55,726 bases of DNA from a virus. The position numbers were made by a program, and so were the translations under genes. The notes under the pieces are model-generated. The model worked only from the letters and a program-made list of their open reading frames with translations. It was not told the DNA's origin and searched no databases. Each line of letters starts with the position of its first letter. The stretch's first letter is position 1. The stretch lies in IMG/VR virus record IMGVR_UViG_3300008448_000101, positions 1 through 55,726 of that record. The stretch is one strand, 5' to 3'. Below, in pieces: positions 43,601 through 52,848 of the stretch.

Positions 43601-46600
43601 GAATAAAAGAAGCTAAGAAGACAATTGGGGACCCTAATGCTACTAAGATACCAGACTACCATACTGGACCGACTACTGGATTAAGCAGTGAGTTCATGCA
43701 GTTTGATGGAATAACCAAAGATGGTGAAAGAATAGTAACTGATGTATTCATTAGTGAGAAGGGTGGTGGAATGTTTATGTCTGATCTTGCTGAAGATTAT
43801 ATAAATGCTGTTAACAAGGGAATTCCTTTAAACCCACAACTCAAAGAATTTGCAAATGAGTTGACTAGGATGACCGCAGATCTTACTTTATTCTATCAAG
43901 ATGCTGCAATTCAAATTGCAAAACTTATTGAAGAGTCTGGTAGAAAAAAAGACTTAAGTACTAAACAGTTATCAAAATGGGCAGAGGGTACTAAGATTGT
44001 AAACTCATCTGATAACTCTAAGTTTGTTCAACTAGCTACCCCACTTCTTGTAGACTTCCTTATCCATGAGGACGTAGGTAGAAATGAGATTATTAAAATA
44101 ACTAGGGGTAATAGAGCTATGTTTAAAAGCATAGAAGACTTTACCAAACGTCAAAGAACACTAGGTACTCCAGGAACTAAGCTTGCAGAGAAAGGTACAC
44201 TTGGTAAAAAAGAATCACAAAAACTAACATGGCTTGACGACCCTATGGGGTATGGGGCTATCTCTCAATATGAAGAGCTAGTATTTGATGATCCTATGGG
44301 ACAGATTACTTCTGTCATCTCACAGAAGATGGATGAGTGGGCAGTTAGAACTGCTACACAACTTATACAATCTGGATATACTCCAGAGGAAGCTGCATTC
44401 ACTGCACAATATATGGCAGGTGAGTTTGAAGAACATGATGGTTTGACTCTTATCTCTATAGACTGGTTGAGAGAAATAATGGAAGGTCAAGGAGAGTGGA
44501 AGGAGTATCATGAGCAAGCTTATAAAAATTATAAGCAAGATCCTGAAGGAAGATTTTTATATCCAGCAGGAGTTAAACTGCCTAAAGGAGCAAAGGTTGG
44601 ACAAGAGATTCCGTTCAGACCATATAAGCCATTTGGTAATGAAGTTAAACGTATAGGTAACACTGTAGCTTCAGATATCACCAAGACAGCTTACTTCCCA
44701 ATACTTAAATCATACACTAAAGCCTTCCCAATCATGGACGACATGAGGATGAGGATGGAGGCTAACCCACTCGAAGCAAACAATCCTTATGCAGGAATGA
44801 AAAAGATACACACAGCTAGTGCTGTATCTGCTAAGAAGGGAGTTAAGTTAAATATACTTGACATTAAAAACTGGTCACCAAGAGCTGGTGGATTCTTTGC
44901 TAATGTGAAGTCTAATAGAAATAGTACATCTGCTTTACGTTTCCCTCAAAGCATTCCTCCTGCAAAAGAAAAGTCTGAAACAATCTTTGGTAGACAGGTA
45001 AAAAAGAATGCTATTGCTAATGTAGTATCATCTGCAACATACTTCTACAATGCAGGTCTTAAAGAAGAGACAGCTGTATTCGGGGAAGATATGACAGCAC
45101 TTTATCATGCTGCTATTGAAGAAAGAATTAAGAGAGACCTTGAGTCTGTAAACAATCAAATAGGACTAGGTCAATTTAGAAAGGTTGTTGAGAAACTTAA
45201 GCTTGAAACATCTACTAATAGCAAAGTAAATATAGATGCTATTCAAAATGCTCAGGAGTTTAAAGAGGCTAAGAAGAAGTTGATTAAGAATATCAGATCC
45301 TTAATTGAGAGTCAAGCTATAGAAAGAGAGTTAAGTGATAACTTTATTAAGGCTCTTGATATAACTATTGATCCTGTTACTGGTATTACAAGGTTCTCTA
45401 TCCCACTTGACTTCCCTGTATATGGAACAGCTTTCCAAACAGCATTGCTTAGCATATACAACAACAATGTATTCAAGCAATATGTATCAGGGTATGAGGC
45501 TGTACAGACAGCAGCTCTTGGTGGATTCGAGACAAACAACTCTCTTAACTTCCTGGAGATTGTAAATCATGCTTCTAACAAAACTAGAGGTACAAGACTA
45601 GCCCATGCTGAGATCATGGTTAGAGAAGATGTACTTAGAAAGTTTGGAATCGAACCAGGTGTAGACTTAGATGCTGCCAATATCCCAGAAGAACTAAGAA
45701 GAATCATTGGCTATCGTATCCCCAACCAGGATAAGGCATCTACTATTATCTTTAAGATTAAAGCTATTCTTCCTGCTGGATATGAGAAGGCAGTTGTAGT
45801 ACCACCACAGTTAGTTAAGCTTATGGGATCTGACTTTGACGTTGATAAAATGTTTCTCATGTTCCCAGAGATTGAGAATGGTGAAAAGGTAAAACCTAAC
45901 TATAATGAGCTTTGGAGAACTAAAGACGTATCTAAGGTTAGTGATAAGGAGCTGATGAATGTTATTCTAGATACAATAGAAGCTGTATTCTCATCTCCTG
46001 AGCATTATCTTGAAACACTTCGACCACTTGATGATGAAGTTTTAAAAGATATTAGAACTAGCATTGTAAGTTTAAACGAGTCTTTGAAACCTAATAAAGT
46101 GTTTACAGGGGGTATGTATGAAACCCAAAGTGCTGTAAGAAACTTGCTAGGTAACAAGATGAGAGGACTTTGGGCTAATGCAATGGCTGGTAGAAACGTA
46201 GCAGCTGCATCAGATAACTTTAACTTGATGTCAGAGTTTGCTATTAAGATTCAAGGGGAGTTGATGAATACTAAATTCCTTAAAGCAATCCCAAAAGATG
46301 CAGGATATAAGTATGACTCAGGTCTTACTACAGATAGAATTAGTAGCCGATATGTAACTGCAGCCGTGGATGGAACAAAAGCTCCGTATCACTACATAGT
46401 AAATGACAACCCAATCACTTTCCCAGTAGAGTTATTATGGGTGCATTATCATGGAGATACAGAATTACTACACCACTTCTTGAACCAACCTATTATCAGA
46501 GACTTTGTAGACATCATGGCTAATGAGCATAATGATGATCTATCTAAAGTTAACGTAGCATATAAAAAGGTTGCTGAGAAATACAATATAACACTGGGCA

Positions 46601-48102
46601 GTGTAGGATTACCTGATAATTATAAAAAGATCCCTAGTACATATACAATGTCCAGAGAGGCTATCATGACTCTGACTGTTCCATCTGCTAGAGCTCTTCA
46701 AAACTTTATGAAGATGTACACTGCAGGTAAGCAACTTAAGGAAGCATTTAAACTTCTTACCCCAGATACTATGTCTGGTATTAATAGGATTGAAGCAGTT
46801 CAATCATATGTAGAAAGAAAGCAGAAGTTTGATAATCCAAAAGGAGGACTAATAGATAATTCACCAATAGCATTCTATGGTAGAGCTAAAGATCAGAATG
46901 TCCTTACACAATTCTATGATGCAGATTCTATTTACGGATTTGAAAGAGGATATTATAACCTGTTAGTGGAAATGCTAGGAGTAGCTGGAACTGTATTCCC
47001 AATGACTACATCAGAATCAGCTATTAAATTTAAGGAAGCTATTAAAACAGCTACAGGTAGAGACTCGTTGAGTGTAGAACAGCATAGAGATATCAATGCT
47101 GCTATGATGTTCACAGTTCTGACAAGACAAGACTCCCCACTTAGTGTGTACTTTAATGTACCTTACAGTGAAGACTTATATAAACCAGGTAAAGGAAAGT
47201 TTACCCTATGGGCAAGAGTTCAAAATGCTTTACAGAAATATGCAAACCTTTCTGGAAATGAGTTCTTATCTAAGCTTAGTGAGGACGATAACAACAAGTC
47301 TGTAAAAGGATTTACAACTTTTAACTTTGATGCTACACAACAGTATGCACCTGAGGAGAAGTCTAGAATTCAAGAAGACTTGTACAACCTGATGTACAGA
47401 CCAGAGGCTTATTTAACAAAACCTGGTAAAGGTGCTACAGAACAAGCAATACAAAAGTATAAAGGATCTATAGAAGAAATTAAGAAGATAGGCTTTGACC
47501 TATGTATGCATACCTTAATCTCTAACGGGTTTAGAAAGTCAGCATTTAACTATGCTACTATGATCCCGCCACAGTTCTGGCTGCAACCTCTTAAAAGAGA
47601 GATGGCAGGATTACCTGATATAAGTGTTGCAGAGTATCTGCATAAGCAATCTATGAACATGCAAACAGGTAACTACTTTACTGCTGAAGACTTAGTTAAG
47701 TTCTTTAGAATATTTGGTGAGATACGTCCAGGTGGATCTAATCTTACAGATAGGCAGACTCTTGGGGATACCGTACCTAAACTTGCTAAAGAGCACTACA
47801 CCAATGTTGAAAAATATGGTGGATACCCTCCAGCAGTTATGGTATTCCGAACTCAAAAAGGAGAGTCAGGTGTGTATGTACTAAGCCCAAACTACAAGCA
47901 AGGCTCAGATAAAGCTGTATATTTGTCTCTCAACAAGACAGCTAATAAAAAGAAGCATATTGTAGGGGGAGAATACCTTAATATAAAAGTTGTAGGCAAG
48001 GAAACTAGTATAGACAGTATACTTCCATTCTTCAAAGGATTGTATATAGCTGGTGCTAAAAAAGTAGATCCTGCAGATGTTACTCAAATTTGTATGTTAT
48101 AA
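40681..48102 (+). CDS. Virion RNA polymerase, catalytic subunit, with N-terminal HExxH motif
   Basis: This 2473-residue protein carries D1718-F-D1720-V-D1722 in GSDFDVDKMFLMFP, the magnesium-binding loop of RNA polymerases with double-psi beta barrels. Cellular beta-prime has NADFDGDQM at this point. About 40 residues before it lies Y1678-R-I-P1681-N-Q, matching the R-A-P-T strand that precedes the loop in beta-prime. The spacing and flanking hydrophobic strands (KAVVVPPQLVKLMG) agree. The same signature is known from the crAss-like phi14:2 virion polymerase. The N-terminal region has H99-E-A-Y-H103, the zinc-binding HExxH helix of zincins. The enzyme likely enters the cell with the DNA and transcribes early genes. 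It starts one base after the previous stop. Confidence 0.88.
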   Translation: MTFCPNKSLPEWKALEESQPTKAYYLWNKYKGEVPSKYYFPKESDKRDRAVAYLSKMFPGKEVVFYDFAKEIGNKTQHGYIENGAINLWTSAQSGTEYHEAYHLLFRTMLSEEQRDNLYKDATKQFGAPTTAEIQKIQQEVQGLYDIVIGEEEARKLVLEEKMADGFMEHMKTEEESSKGMLDRLAKWFRDLFSWIKGIASDKLSLRDVYSLMETTKANDTFLGRGVFRNPQAMQSSYNPSMLVEGIPSATVEKMVQGLTNMAIDEIESWDTPDVNKILGSKKNKTNGSIVNGLLYQIYDIKGKTTIDKTDIPKMYKMLALETRHTNAKTKYNTLKRQDSKAAEAFKPEVDGYLADLVEYAKKNGIVIKKKVINPDSSDRDKAIAQRQIIRRKQVINVITNWYGKTDPETGNTLVPSWRQMVLNGLAANQYSVTKDIITVDNKEGDTENDKIEAQDAGADEKDIKGRSHFADSPMSKLSQRAKNLLRRIPIVNPVKEGNKIVYKNKKNEVFTNMNEYHTLPFIYKQLSELWADTLTFEEMEAKLIEQSKHRTDIKSINARVASMSEDDRATLYNAFANTNSQFKLILFGEDSKIINANSSTTENRVAKQWRNQIVEVGGQEEDTDITKRAVYIKTFGDDESSATFKIKSEKFKLISKYFQKSYEASTREFKDDTVADSAFMSGPEGQISAPVQALGSLVWHLGMSLGSNIQEFDTIQNLQSLVDKGFTVIKSETDKRKKIEVKGKAAFNLIFERARLVETFKSLSPTTTFSRSGLSIGEMNERPIPYYDADFAKKGMKFLASLAPFFTSRSAESFVTAVNTATFPLNMATPIAELPTIIKADLAKNKERALELYKKDPFIFPPGMEPSHLFNHLQNNQKFAEEFSVDPLSAIRDYAEDALEYEDFNSVDSILSRIQAFVNNEDATTYGVTVPSMGDRAIMLFMIMPRLSGHGKDSLNMTYQQAFIKGILQDLLRIKEAKKTIGDPNATKIPDYHTGPTTGLSSEFMQFDGITKDGERIVTDVFISEKGGGMFMSDLAEDYINAVNKGIPLNPQLKEFANELTRMTADLTLFYQDAAIQIAKLIEESGRKKDLSTKQLSKWAEGTKIVNSSDNSKFVQLATPLLVDFLIHEDVGRNEIIKITRGNRAMFKSIEDFTKRQRTLGTPGTKLAEKGTLGKKESQKLTWLDDPMGYGAISQYEELVFDDPMGQITSVISQKMDEWAVRTATQLIQSGYTPEEAAFTAQYMAGEFEEHDGLTLISIDWLREIMEGQGEWKEYHEQAYKNYKQDPEGRFLYPAGVKLPKGAKVGQEIPFRPYKPFGNEVKRIGNTVASDITKTAYFPILKSYTKAFPIMDDMRMRMEANPLEANNPYAGMKKIHTASAVSAKKGVKLNILDIKNWSPRAGGFFANVKSNRNSTSALRFPQSIPPAKEKSETIFGRQVKKNAIANVVSSATYFYNAGLKEETAVFGEDMTALYHAAIEERIKRDLESVNNQIGLGQFRKVVEKLKLETSTNSKVNIDAIQNAQEFKEAKKKLIKNIRSLIESQAIERELSDNFIKALDITIDPVTGITRFSIPLDFPVYGTAFQTALLSIYNNNVFKQYVSGYEAVQTAALGGFETNNSLNFLEIVNHASNKTRGTRLAHAEIMVREDVLRKFGIEPGVDLDAANIPEELRRIIGYRIPNQDKASTIIFKIKAILPAGYEKAVVVPPQLVKLMGSDFDVDKMFLMFPEIENGEKVKPNYNELWRTKDVSKVSDKELMNVILDTIEAVFSSPEHYLETLRPLDDEVLKDIRTSIVSLNESLKPNKVFTGGMYETQSAVRNLLGNKMRGLWANAMAGRNVAAASDNFNLMSEFAIKIQGELMNTKFLKAIPKDAGYKYDSGLTTDRISSRYVTAAVDGTKAPYHYIVNDNPITFPVELLWVHYHGDTELLHHFLNQPIIRDFVDIMANEHNDDLSKVNVAYKKVAEKYNITLGSVGLPDNYKKIPSTYTMSREAIMTLTVPSARALQNFMKMYTAGKQLKEAFKLLTPDTMSGINRIEAVQSYVERKQKFDNPKGGLIDNSPIAFYGRAKDQNVLTQFYDADSIYGFERGYYNLLVEMLGVAGTVFPMTTSESAIKFKEAIKTATGRDSLSVEQHRDINAAMMFTVLTRQDSPLSVYFNVPYSEDLYKPGKGKFTLWARVQNALQKYANLSGNEFLSKLSEDDNNKSVKGFTTFNFDATQQYAPEEKSRIQEDLYNLMYRPEAYLTKPGKGATEQAIQKYKGSIEEIKKIGFDLCMHTLISNGFRKSAFNYATMIPPQFWLQPLKREMAGLPDISVAEYLHKQSMNMQTGNYFTAEDLVKFFRIFGEIRPGGSNLTDRQTLGDTVPKLAKEHYTNVEKYGGYPPAVMVFRTQKGESGVYVLSPNYKQGSDKAVYLSLNKTANKKKHIVGGEYLNIKVVGKETSIDSILPFFKGLYIAGAKKVDPADVTQICML

Positions 48103-48113
48103 AATAAAAATCA

Positions 48114-51100
48114 ATGGCTTGTAAAGTATTTGAAATTGGCACCGAAGGAGAACCAGTACCCTCACTGAGATATCAAAATCTATTTGATACTTTAGAAGGT
48201 AATGCACCTAATAAAGAAAAAGCTATTAAGTACAGCTTACTTGATGGGTTTACTGAGCACTTTACTGTTAACAACAGTGGAGATCTTATAGTTAAAGGTG
48301 ACCTGAAAGATCCTAAGCATATTGTAAATTCAATGAATGTTACAATTGCTAGATACTTTAAGCCTAATGGTAACACAGAGAAACTATTAACTGCCAAGAA
48401 AATAGGTAACAACAGATATCAAGTTACTATTAATGATAGTTTCTTTCAGCCTATTGAAACACTTGCTAAACAAGTATATGTTCCCAAGGCTACTACTGAG
48501 CAATTAGAGGATGCATTCAAGCAACTAATAGCTCCTAAGATTGCTGGTACAGAAGAAGAGTTTACAGAAGATACGTCATTCTTAAAAAGCAAAGAACCGT
48601 TCAAGACGGTCCCAAATCTAGCCGATCAAATAAAGCATCTCATAGATACTTTTTCTACAGCAGGAATTGTAGTCAAAATAAACTTTGATGATACAATAGA
48701 TACTAAAGGAAAGGTTAAGCCTAATAGTGATGGTACAGTAAACATCACTCTTAACCCTGAACTTATGACTGAGGATACTCATATCCATGAGTTCAGCCAT
48801 ATATTAATTGACTTACTAGGTGAAGATAATTCTTTAGTTAAAGAAGCATTGAATCTTGTAAAGGGAACAGACCTATACACCCAGGTAGCTGAGGCTTATC
48901 CAGAACTATCTGAGCAAGCTATAGCTAAAGAAACACTCATAACATCTATGGGTATACTAGGTGCTAAGAGACAGAAAGGAAAATCTGTATTCCAAACTGC
49001 AATTAATAAATTCATTAGAGCTATTAAAAGTCTATTTGGAATTGAAGATAATGCAGTAGAAACTCTTCTAGATAAGCTATTCAGTAAAAGACTAAATGCT
49101 ACAGAGTTTAAAGGTACATTGACTGAAGAAGAACAGAATAGTAAAGTTCTTAATAAAAAGATCTCAGATGTTAAGGACTTGATGCAGCTTACAGCAGAGA
49201 CACTACAGTCCCAGCTTATGAGACTCGAAGCTCTACCTATTAAGAATGATGATGTAATCGTACAAATAAAATCTCAGTTAAGCACATTTAAAAAGATTCA
49301 AGAGACTAACGAAGATGCAAAAAAGAAAGTAAAGGGTGCAGTAGCTAAAGCAGAACAGGTAGAAGACTTTATAGGATTTGTAGACTATATGTCAAGAGTC
49401 GTAAAGACTAACCAAGAAAGTATTGACTACATCATGAGCTTCTCGGATGAGTCATTTAAAAACATGTCTGAAGAAGAAAGATGTAGTCTATTGAATACTA
49501 TGTATCATGTAGGGAATAATATCCAAGACTTCTTTGGGGGTGGTGAAAATAGTATTGCTAGCAAACTGCAGAGTGCTATTGAAGATAGAAAAACTTCTAG
49601 GCTTAATAACAAGCAGCAGATAGCCCTATCTTCTATGGAGGAAAAGGTAGACGACCTACTTAAACAACTAGGAAGACAGCAGAAGTACTACAGAAATATT
49701 GGAACTGTATTAACAGCAGACCTTATCCTAGAGTACAGTACCCCAGATATAAACGATCAGATAGATATTCTAATTGATAATATCAAGACTAACAACCGTC
49801 TCATTGCTATTAAAAAAGATGAAGAGTACTATAGTCTAAAAGAAGATCTTAAGGAAAAGAAGATCACTCAAGAGGACTACGAAAAAGCAATGATAGAGCT
49901 TAATATAAAGCAACTTAAGAATAAAAGAATTACACGTGAGACTCTCATAAATGAACTTAGAGAAGCACAGCTTGATAAGTCTGCTTACTCTTTGTACATG
50001 GATCCACTGATCTACTCATCACAAGCATCACTGCAGTTATTTACTTCTATGGTAAAGAATAAACTTTACCAAGCATCAGCCGATACTAGAGATGTTATAG
50101 ATGAGCTTGCTCCTGCTTATAAAGAATATGCAGCTTTTAAAGGATCAGATCTCAACCCTACTAGCTTTAACTCTGATATCTTAGAAACTCAGACTTATTA
50201 TATACGTGATGAGCAGACAGGAAAAATGAAGCCTATGCAAATGCTAAGCTTTGTCCAGCCTTATAACGTAACTAAGTTCCATGAGGATGAGTACGAGATG
50301 AGAAAAGGTTTAAAGGCAAAGTATGCTCAACCTGAATATGGTACCCCAGAATATAGAGACTGGGCTAAAAGTGAGGCAGGTGCTAGATTCTTTACAGAGG
50401 TAGCTAATTGGTATAAGAAGAATACAATTGTAACAGAAGAAGGAGTTAAAGCTGTAGCAGATCTTGATGCTAGGATTAAAGATCTAAATAAAAAGATGGT
50501 TGGAGTACAGTCTAATCCTGACCTTACAGCTATATACGAAGCTCATAAGATGGACCTTCTACAACAGAAGGCTAGAATGTACGATGCCAAGAACGAACAG
50601 TACAAGGGAGTAGCAGTTAGACCAAACTCTAACTATGCTAATCCTAAGTATGCTGCTCTAATGTCTGACCCTAATTCTCCAGCAGCTAAGTATTATACAG
50701 CTCTTCTCAAAGTTTATCATGAACATCAAAAGGTATGTGGTAAGCAGATCCCACATAAAAATGATTGGGATAAAGTATCTTATGTAGTCCCTTCAGTAGA
50801 AGCTCAAGGTTTAGAAAAGTTGCAAGGAGATAACTACAATGTATTCAAGTCCACAAAAGACTTTGCAAATAGAGAGTTTGCATTCCTTTCAACAGATGAT
50901 TCATACGGTGCAGTTATCAATGCTAACAAAGAACAACGTAACAAGATTGTTCCAGTGCACTACATCAATCCAACTGAAGCTAGATTTGTAAGTCATGATG
51001 TTGGGTCTACAGTTGTACTGTATGCTGGTATGGCTAACATGTTCAAGAGAAAGTCTCAGATTACAGGAGCTGTAATTATGATGAGAGATCTTGTAGAGGG

Positions 51101-52598
51101 AAGAGAGATACTTGAGAAAAATGTACATGGTAATCCTGTACTATCTGCAGCTGCTAAAAAAGCTGGGGTTAATAGATTTACTAGAAAGGATGGAGTATCG
51201 AATAACTTCCAACACTTATCTGAATTTATAGATAAAGAATTCTTTGGGGAAAAAGAAATTAAACAACAGTTTAATGTCTTTGGAAAAGTACTTAGTGCAA
51301 ATAAGATGGTAAATAAACTTGCCACATTCTCAGCACTAAATACACTTGCATTGAATGCTCTGCAAGCAACTAACCAGTTCTTAATTGATAATGAAAAACT
51401 AGCAGAAGAAGCAGTAGCTGGTCAGTTCTTTAATACTAAGAATCTTACTTGGGCTAAGGCAACATACACCAAGTCTATGCTATCTGGAGAAACTATATCA
51501 GATGCAGGAAAGTTTAATAAAGAAACAAAACTTGCTAGATTTATCCAAGAGTTTGACTTGCTAGGTGGAGAGCTTGGAGCATTTGCTGATAAACGTACAG
51601 GCAACAGAGCCCTTAAAGCAGTAGATACTCAAAGCTTATTCATACTACAGCACATGGCTGAACATGAGACTGCTGTAACAAGAGGATTAGCTTTGGCTGA
51701 TACATATAAAGGTAAACTAAAAGATAAGAACGGGGAGGTAATCAAGAATGATGATGGGTCAGAAGCTAATCTATATGATGTGTTTACTCAAGATGCTAAC
51801 GGCAAGTGGAAGATAGACTCTAGAGTAGCCAACTTCAAGCCTATCCAAATGATTAACCTTGCATCTGGGGTATACAAGAAAACTAACCAGATTAAGACCA
51901 GCATTGATGATCCTATCATAAATAGAAGATGGTATGGTAAAGCTCTTTTGATGTACCGTAGATATTTCCAACCAGGTTTACGAAGAAGGTTTGGATATGG
52001 AGACCAAGTCCATTTAGATACTGAAGTAAATGGAATTACTGAAGGTATGTATACAAGCTTTGCCAGATATGCAAAAGAGTCTTTCACTAAAGGATTAAAG
52101 TTTGGTAGTGTATATCAAATTTTAACTCCGATGGAAAAAGCAAATGTTAAACGTACTAGCATGGAACTTGGATTCTATGTAGCAGCAAGTACAATAGCAG
52201 CTTTAGCTATAGGCATGATGGGAGAAGATGATGACGATGATGATTATGCAGCAGCATTTGTAGCCTATCAGGCTAAAAGGATTTCATCTGAACTAACTCA
52301 GTTCTATAACCCTATGGAATTCTATCGATTTGCTTCATCCCCAACAGCATTATCTAAGCCTTTCATTAATAGTGTAAAGCTAGCTGACCATTTGTTATTC
52401 AAAGAAATTCCATACAGAATTGGATTGAGAGACGAAGATGGTATTTACTATGAAAGAAAAGCTGGTAAGTATGAAAAGGGAGATCTCAAACTAACTAAGA
52501 TGTTAGAAGATCTTGCCCCAATACTTAGAGGTTTAGATAAATCATCTAATCCTCAAGAGGCTCTTAAATTCTTTATTGCTCCTCCAGGAGTATCGTAA
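48114..52598 (+). CDS. Giant virion protein with zincin (HExxH) domain
   Basis: The 1494-residue protein has a metallopeptidase motif H225-E-F-S-H229 in THIHEFSHILIDLLG, and acidic residues about 35 further on (AIAKETLITSMG) could supply the third zinc ligand of a gluzincin. The rest is helical and charged, with coiled-coil stretches (345-600) and an aromatic C-terminal half. Near the end are a hydrophobic helix (FYVAASTIAALAIGMMG) and an Asp run (residues about 1372-1378), a layout seen in large phage virion proteins. It closes the polymerase block and shares the zincin idea with the 2473-residue protein. It may process cargo or act on host targets after ejection. No polymerase motif is visible. 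The TAA is followed by the bidirectional terminator. Confidence 0.7.
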   Translation: MACKVFEIGTEGEPVPSLRYQNLFDTLEGNAPNKEKAIKYSLLDGFTEHFTVNNSGDLIVKGDLKDPKHIVNSMNVTIARYFKPNGNTEKLLTAKKIGNNRYQVTINDSFFQPIETLAKQVYVPKATTEQLEDAFKQLIAPKIAGTEEEFTEDTSFLKSKEPFKTVPNLADQIKHLIDTFSTAGIVVKINFDDTIDTKGKVKPNSDGTVNITLNPELMTEDTHIHEFSHILIDLLGEDNSLVKEALNLVKGTDLYTQVAEAYPELSEQAIAKETLITSMGILGAKRQKGKSVFQTAINKFIRAIKSLFGIEDNAVETLLDKLFSKRLNATEFKGTLTEEEQNSKVLNKKISDVKDLMQLTAETLQSQLMRLEALPIKNDDVIVQIKSQLSTFKKIQETNEDAKKKVKGAVAKAEQVEDFIGFVDYMSRVVKTNQESIDYIMSFSDESFKNMSEEERCSLLNTMYHVGNNIQDFFGGGENSIASKLQSAIEDRKTSRLNNKQQIALSSMEEKVDDLLKQLGRQQKYYRNIGTVLTADLILEYSTPDINDQIDILIDNIKTNNRLIAIKKDEEYYSLKEDLKEKKITQEDYEKAMIELNIKQLKNKRITRETLINELREAQLDKSAYSLYMDPLIYSSQASLQLFTSMVKNKLYQASADTRDVIDELAPAYKEYAAFKGSDLNPTSFNSDILETQTYYIRDEQTGKMKPMQMLSFVQPYNVTKFHEDEYEMRKGLKAKYAQPEYGTPEYRDWAKSEAGARFFTEVANWYKKNTIVTEEGVKAVADLDARIKDLNKKMVGVQSNPDLTAIYEAHKMDLLQQKARMYDAKNEQYKGVAVRPNSNYANPKYAALMSDPNSPAAKYYTALLKVYHEHQKVCGKQIPHKNDWDKVSYVVPSVEAQGLEKLQGDNYNVFKSTKDFANREFAFLSTDDSYGAVINANKEQRNKIVPVHYINPTEARFVSHDVGSTVVLYAGMANMFKRKSQITGAVIMMRDLVEGREILEKNVHGNPVLSAAAKKAGVNRFTRKDGVSNNFQHLSEFIDKEFFGEKEIKQQFNVFGKVLSANKMVNKLATFSALNTLALNALQATNQFLIDNEKLAEEAVAGQFFNTKNLTWAKATYTKSMLSGETISDAGKFNKETKLARFIQEFDLLGGELGAFADKRTGNRALKAVDTQSLFILQHMAEHETAVTRGLALADTYKGKLKDKNGEVIKNDDGSEANLYDVFTQDANGKWKIDSRVANFKPIQMINLASGVYKKTNQIKTSIDDPIINRRWYGKALLMYRRYFQPGLRRRFGYGDQVHLDTEVNGITEGMYTSFARYAKESFTKGLKFGSVYQILTPMEKANVKRTSMELGFYVAASTIAALAIGMMGEDDDDDDYAAAFVAYQAKRISSELTQFYNPMEFYRFASSPTALSKPFINSVKLADHLLFKEIPYRIGLRDEDGIYYERKAGKYEKGDLKLTKMLEDLAPILRGLDKSSNPQEALKFFIAPPGVS

Positions 52599-52608
52599 TG
52601 GGCTTGAA

Positions 52609-52628
52609 AAAGGGGCTTTCGCCCCTTT
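52609..52628. terminator. Bidirectional terminator between convergent modules
   Basis: AAAGGGGC (52609-52616) pairs with GCCCCTTT (52621-52628) around a TTTC tetraloop. On the minus strand the hairpin is followed by five Ts (AAAAA at 52607-52611 on plus), and on plus by TTTCTT. It lies ten bases after the last cargo gene and directly beyond the stop of the minus-strand gene, so it can stop transcription from both sides. Confidence 0.85.
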
Positions 52629-52629
52629 C

Positions 52630-52848
52630 TTATTGCTCTTTTATTTTGAGCCTATCATTTTCTTCCATCAGCTTCTTAAGATACAGAGCTAAGTCAAGAG
52701 CTTCTTCATAGGCATGTTGCAGCCACTCTTGTTTAGATAGGTCCTTCCTATCCATAGTTGTACCATAAGTTGCTAATCCTCTTTCTTCACGGATCTTTAG
52801 ATCCATGATTACTGATGCTAATAAGTTACTTGGTTCTTTCATATCCAA
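52630..52848 (-). CDS. Small MazG-like (all-alpha NTP pyrophosphatase fold) protein
   Basis: This 72-residue protein has two helices: IMDLKIREERGLATYG, then EWLQHAYEEALDLALYLKKL with the E-E-x-x-D signature (E48-E49-A-L-D52). The combination of a G-L-x-T-Y-G turn and an H-A-Y-E-E-A-L-D helix is typical of small phage relatives of MazG and dUTPase-fold enzymes, which bind magnesium and hydrolyse nucleoside triphosphates. It has only one helical hairpin and could act as a dimer, or merely bind nucleotides. It overlaps the end of the glycosylase gene by ten bases. A nucleotide-pool role would suit its neighbours. The gene is the last of the minus-strand operon and ends at the terminator. Confidence 0.6.
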   Translation of the reverse strand: MDMKEPSNLLASVIMDLKIREERGLATYGTTMDRKDLSKQEWLQHAYEEALDLALYLKKLMEENDRLKIKEQ

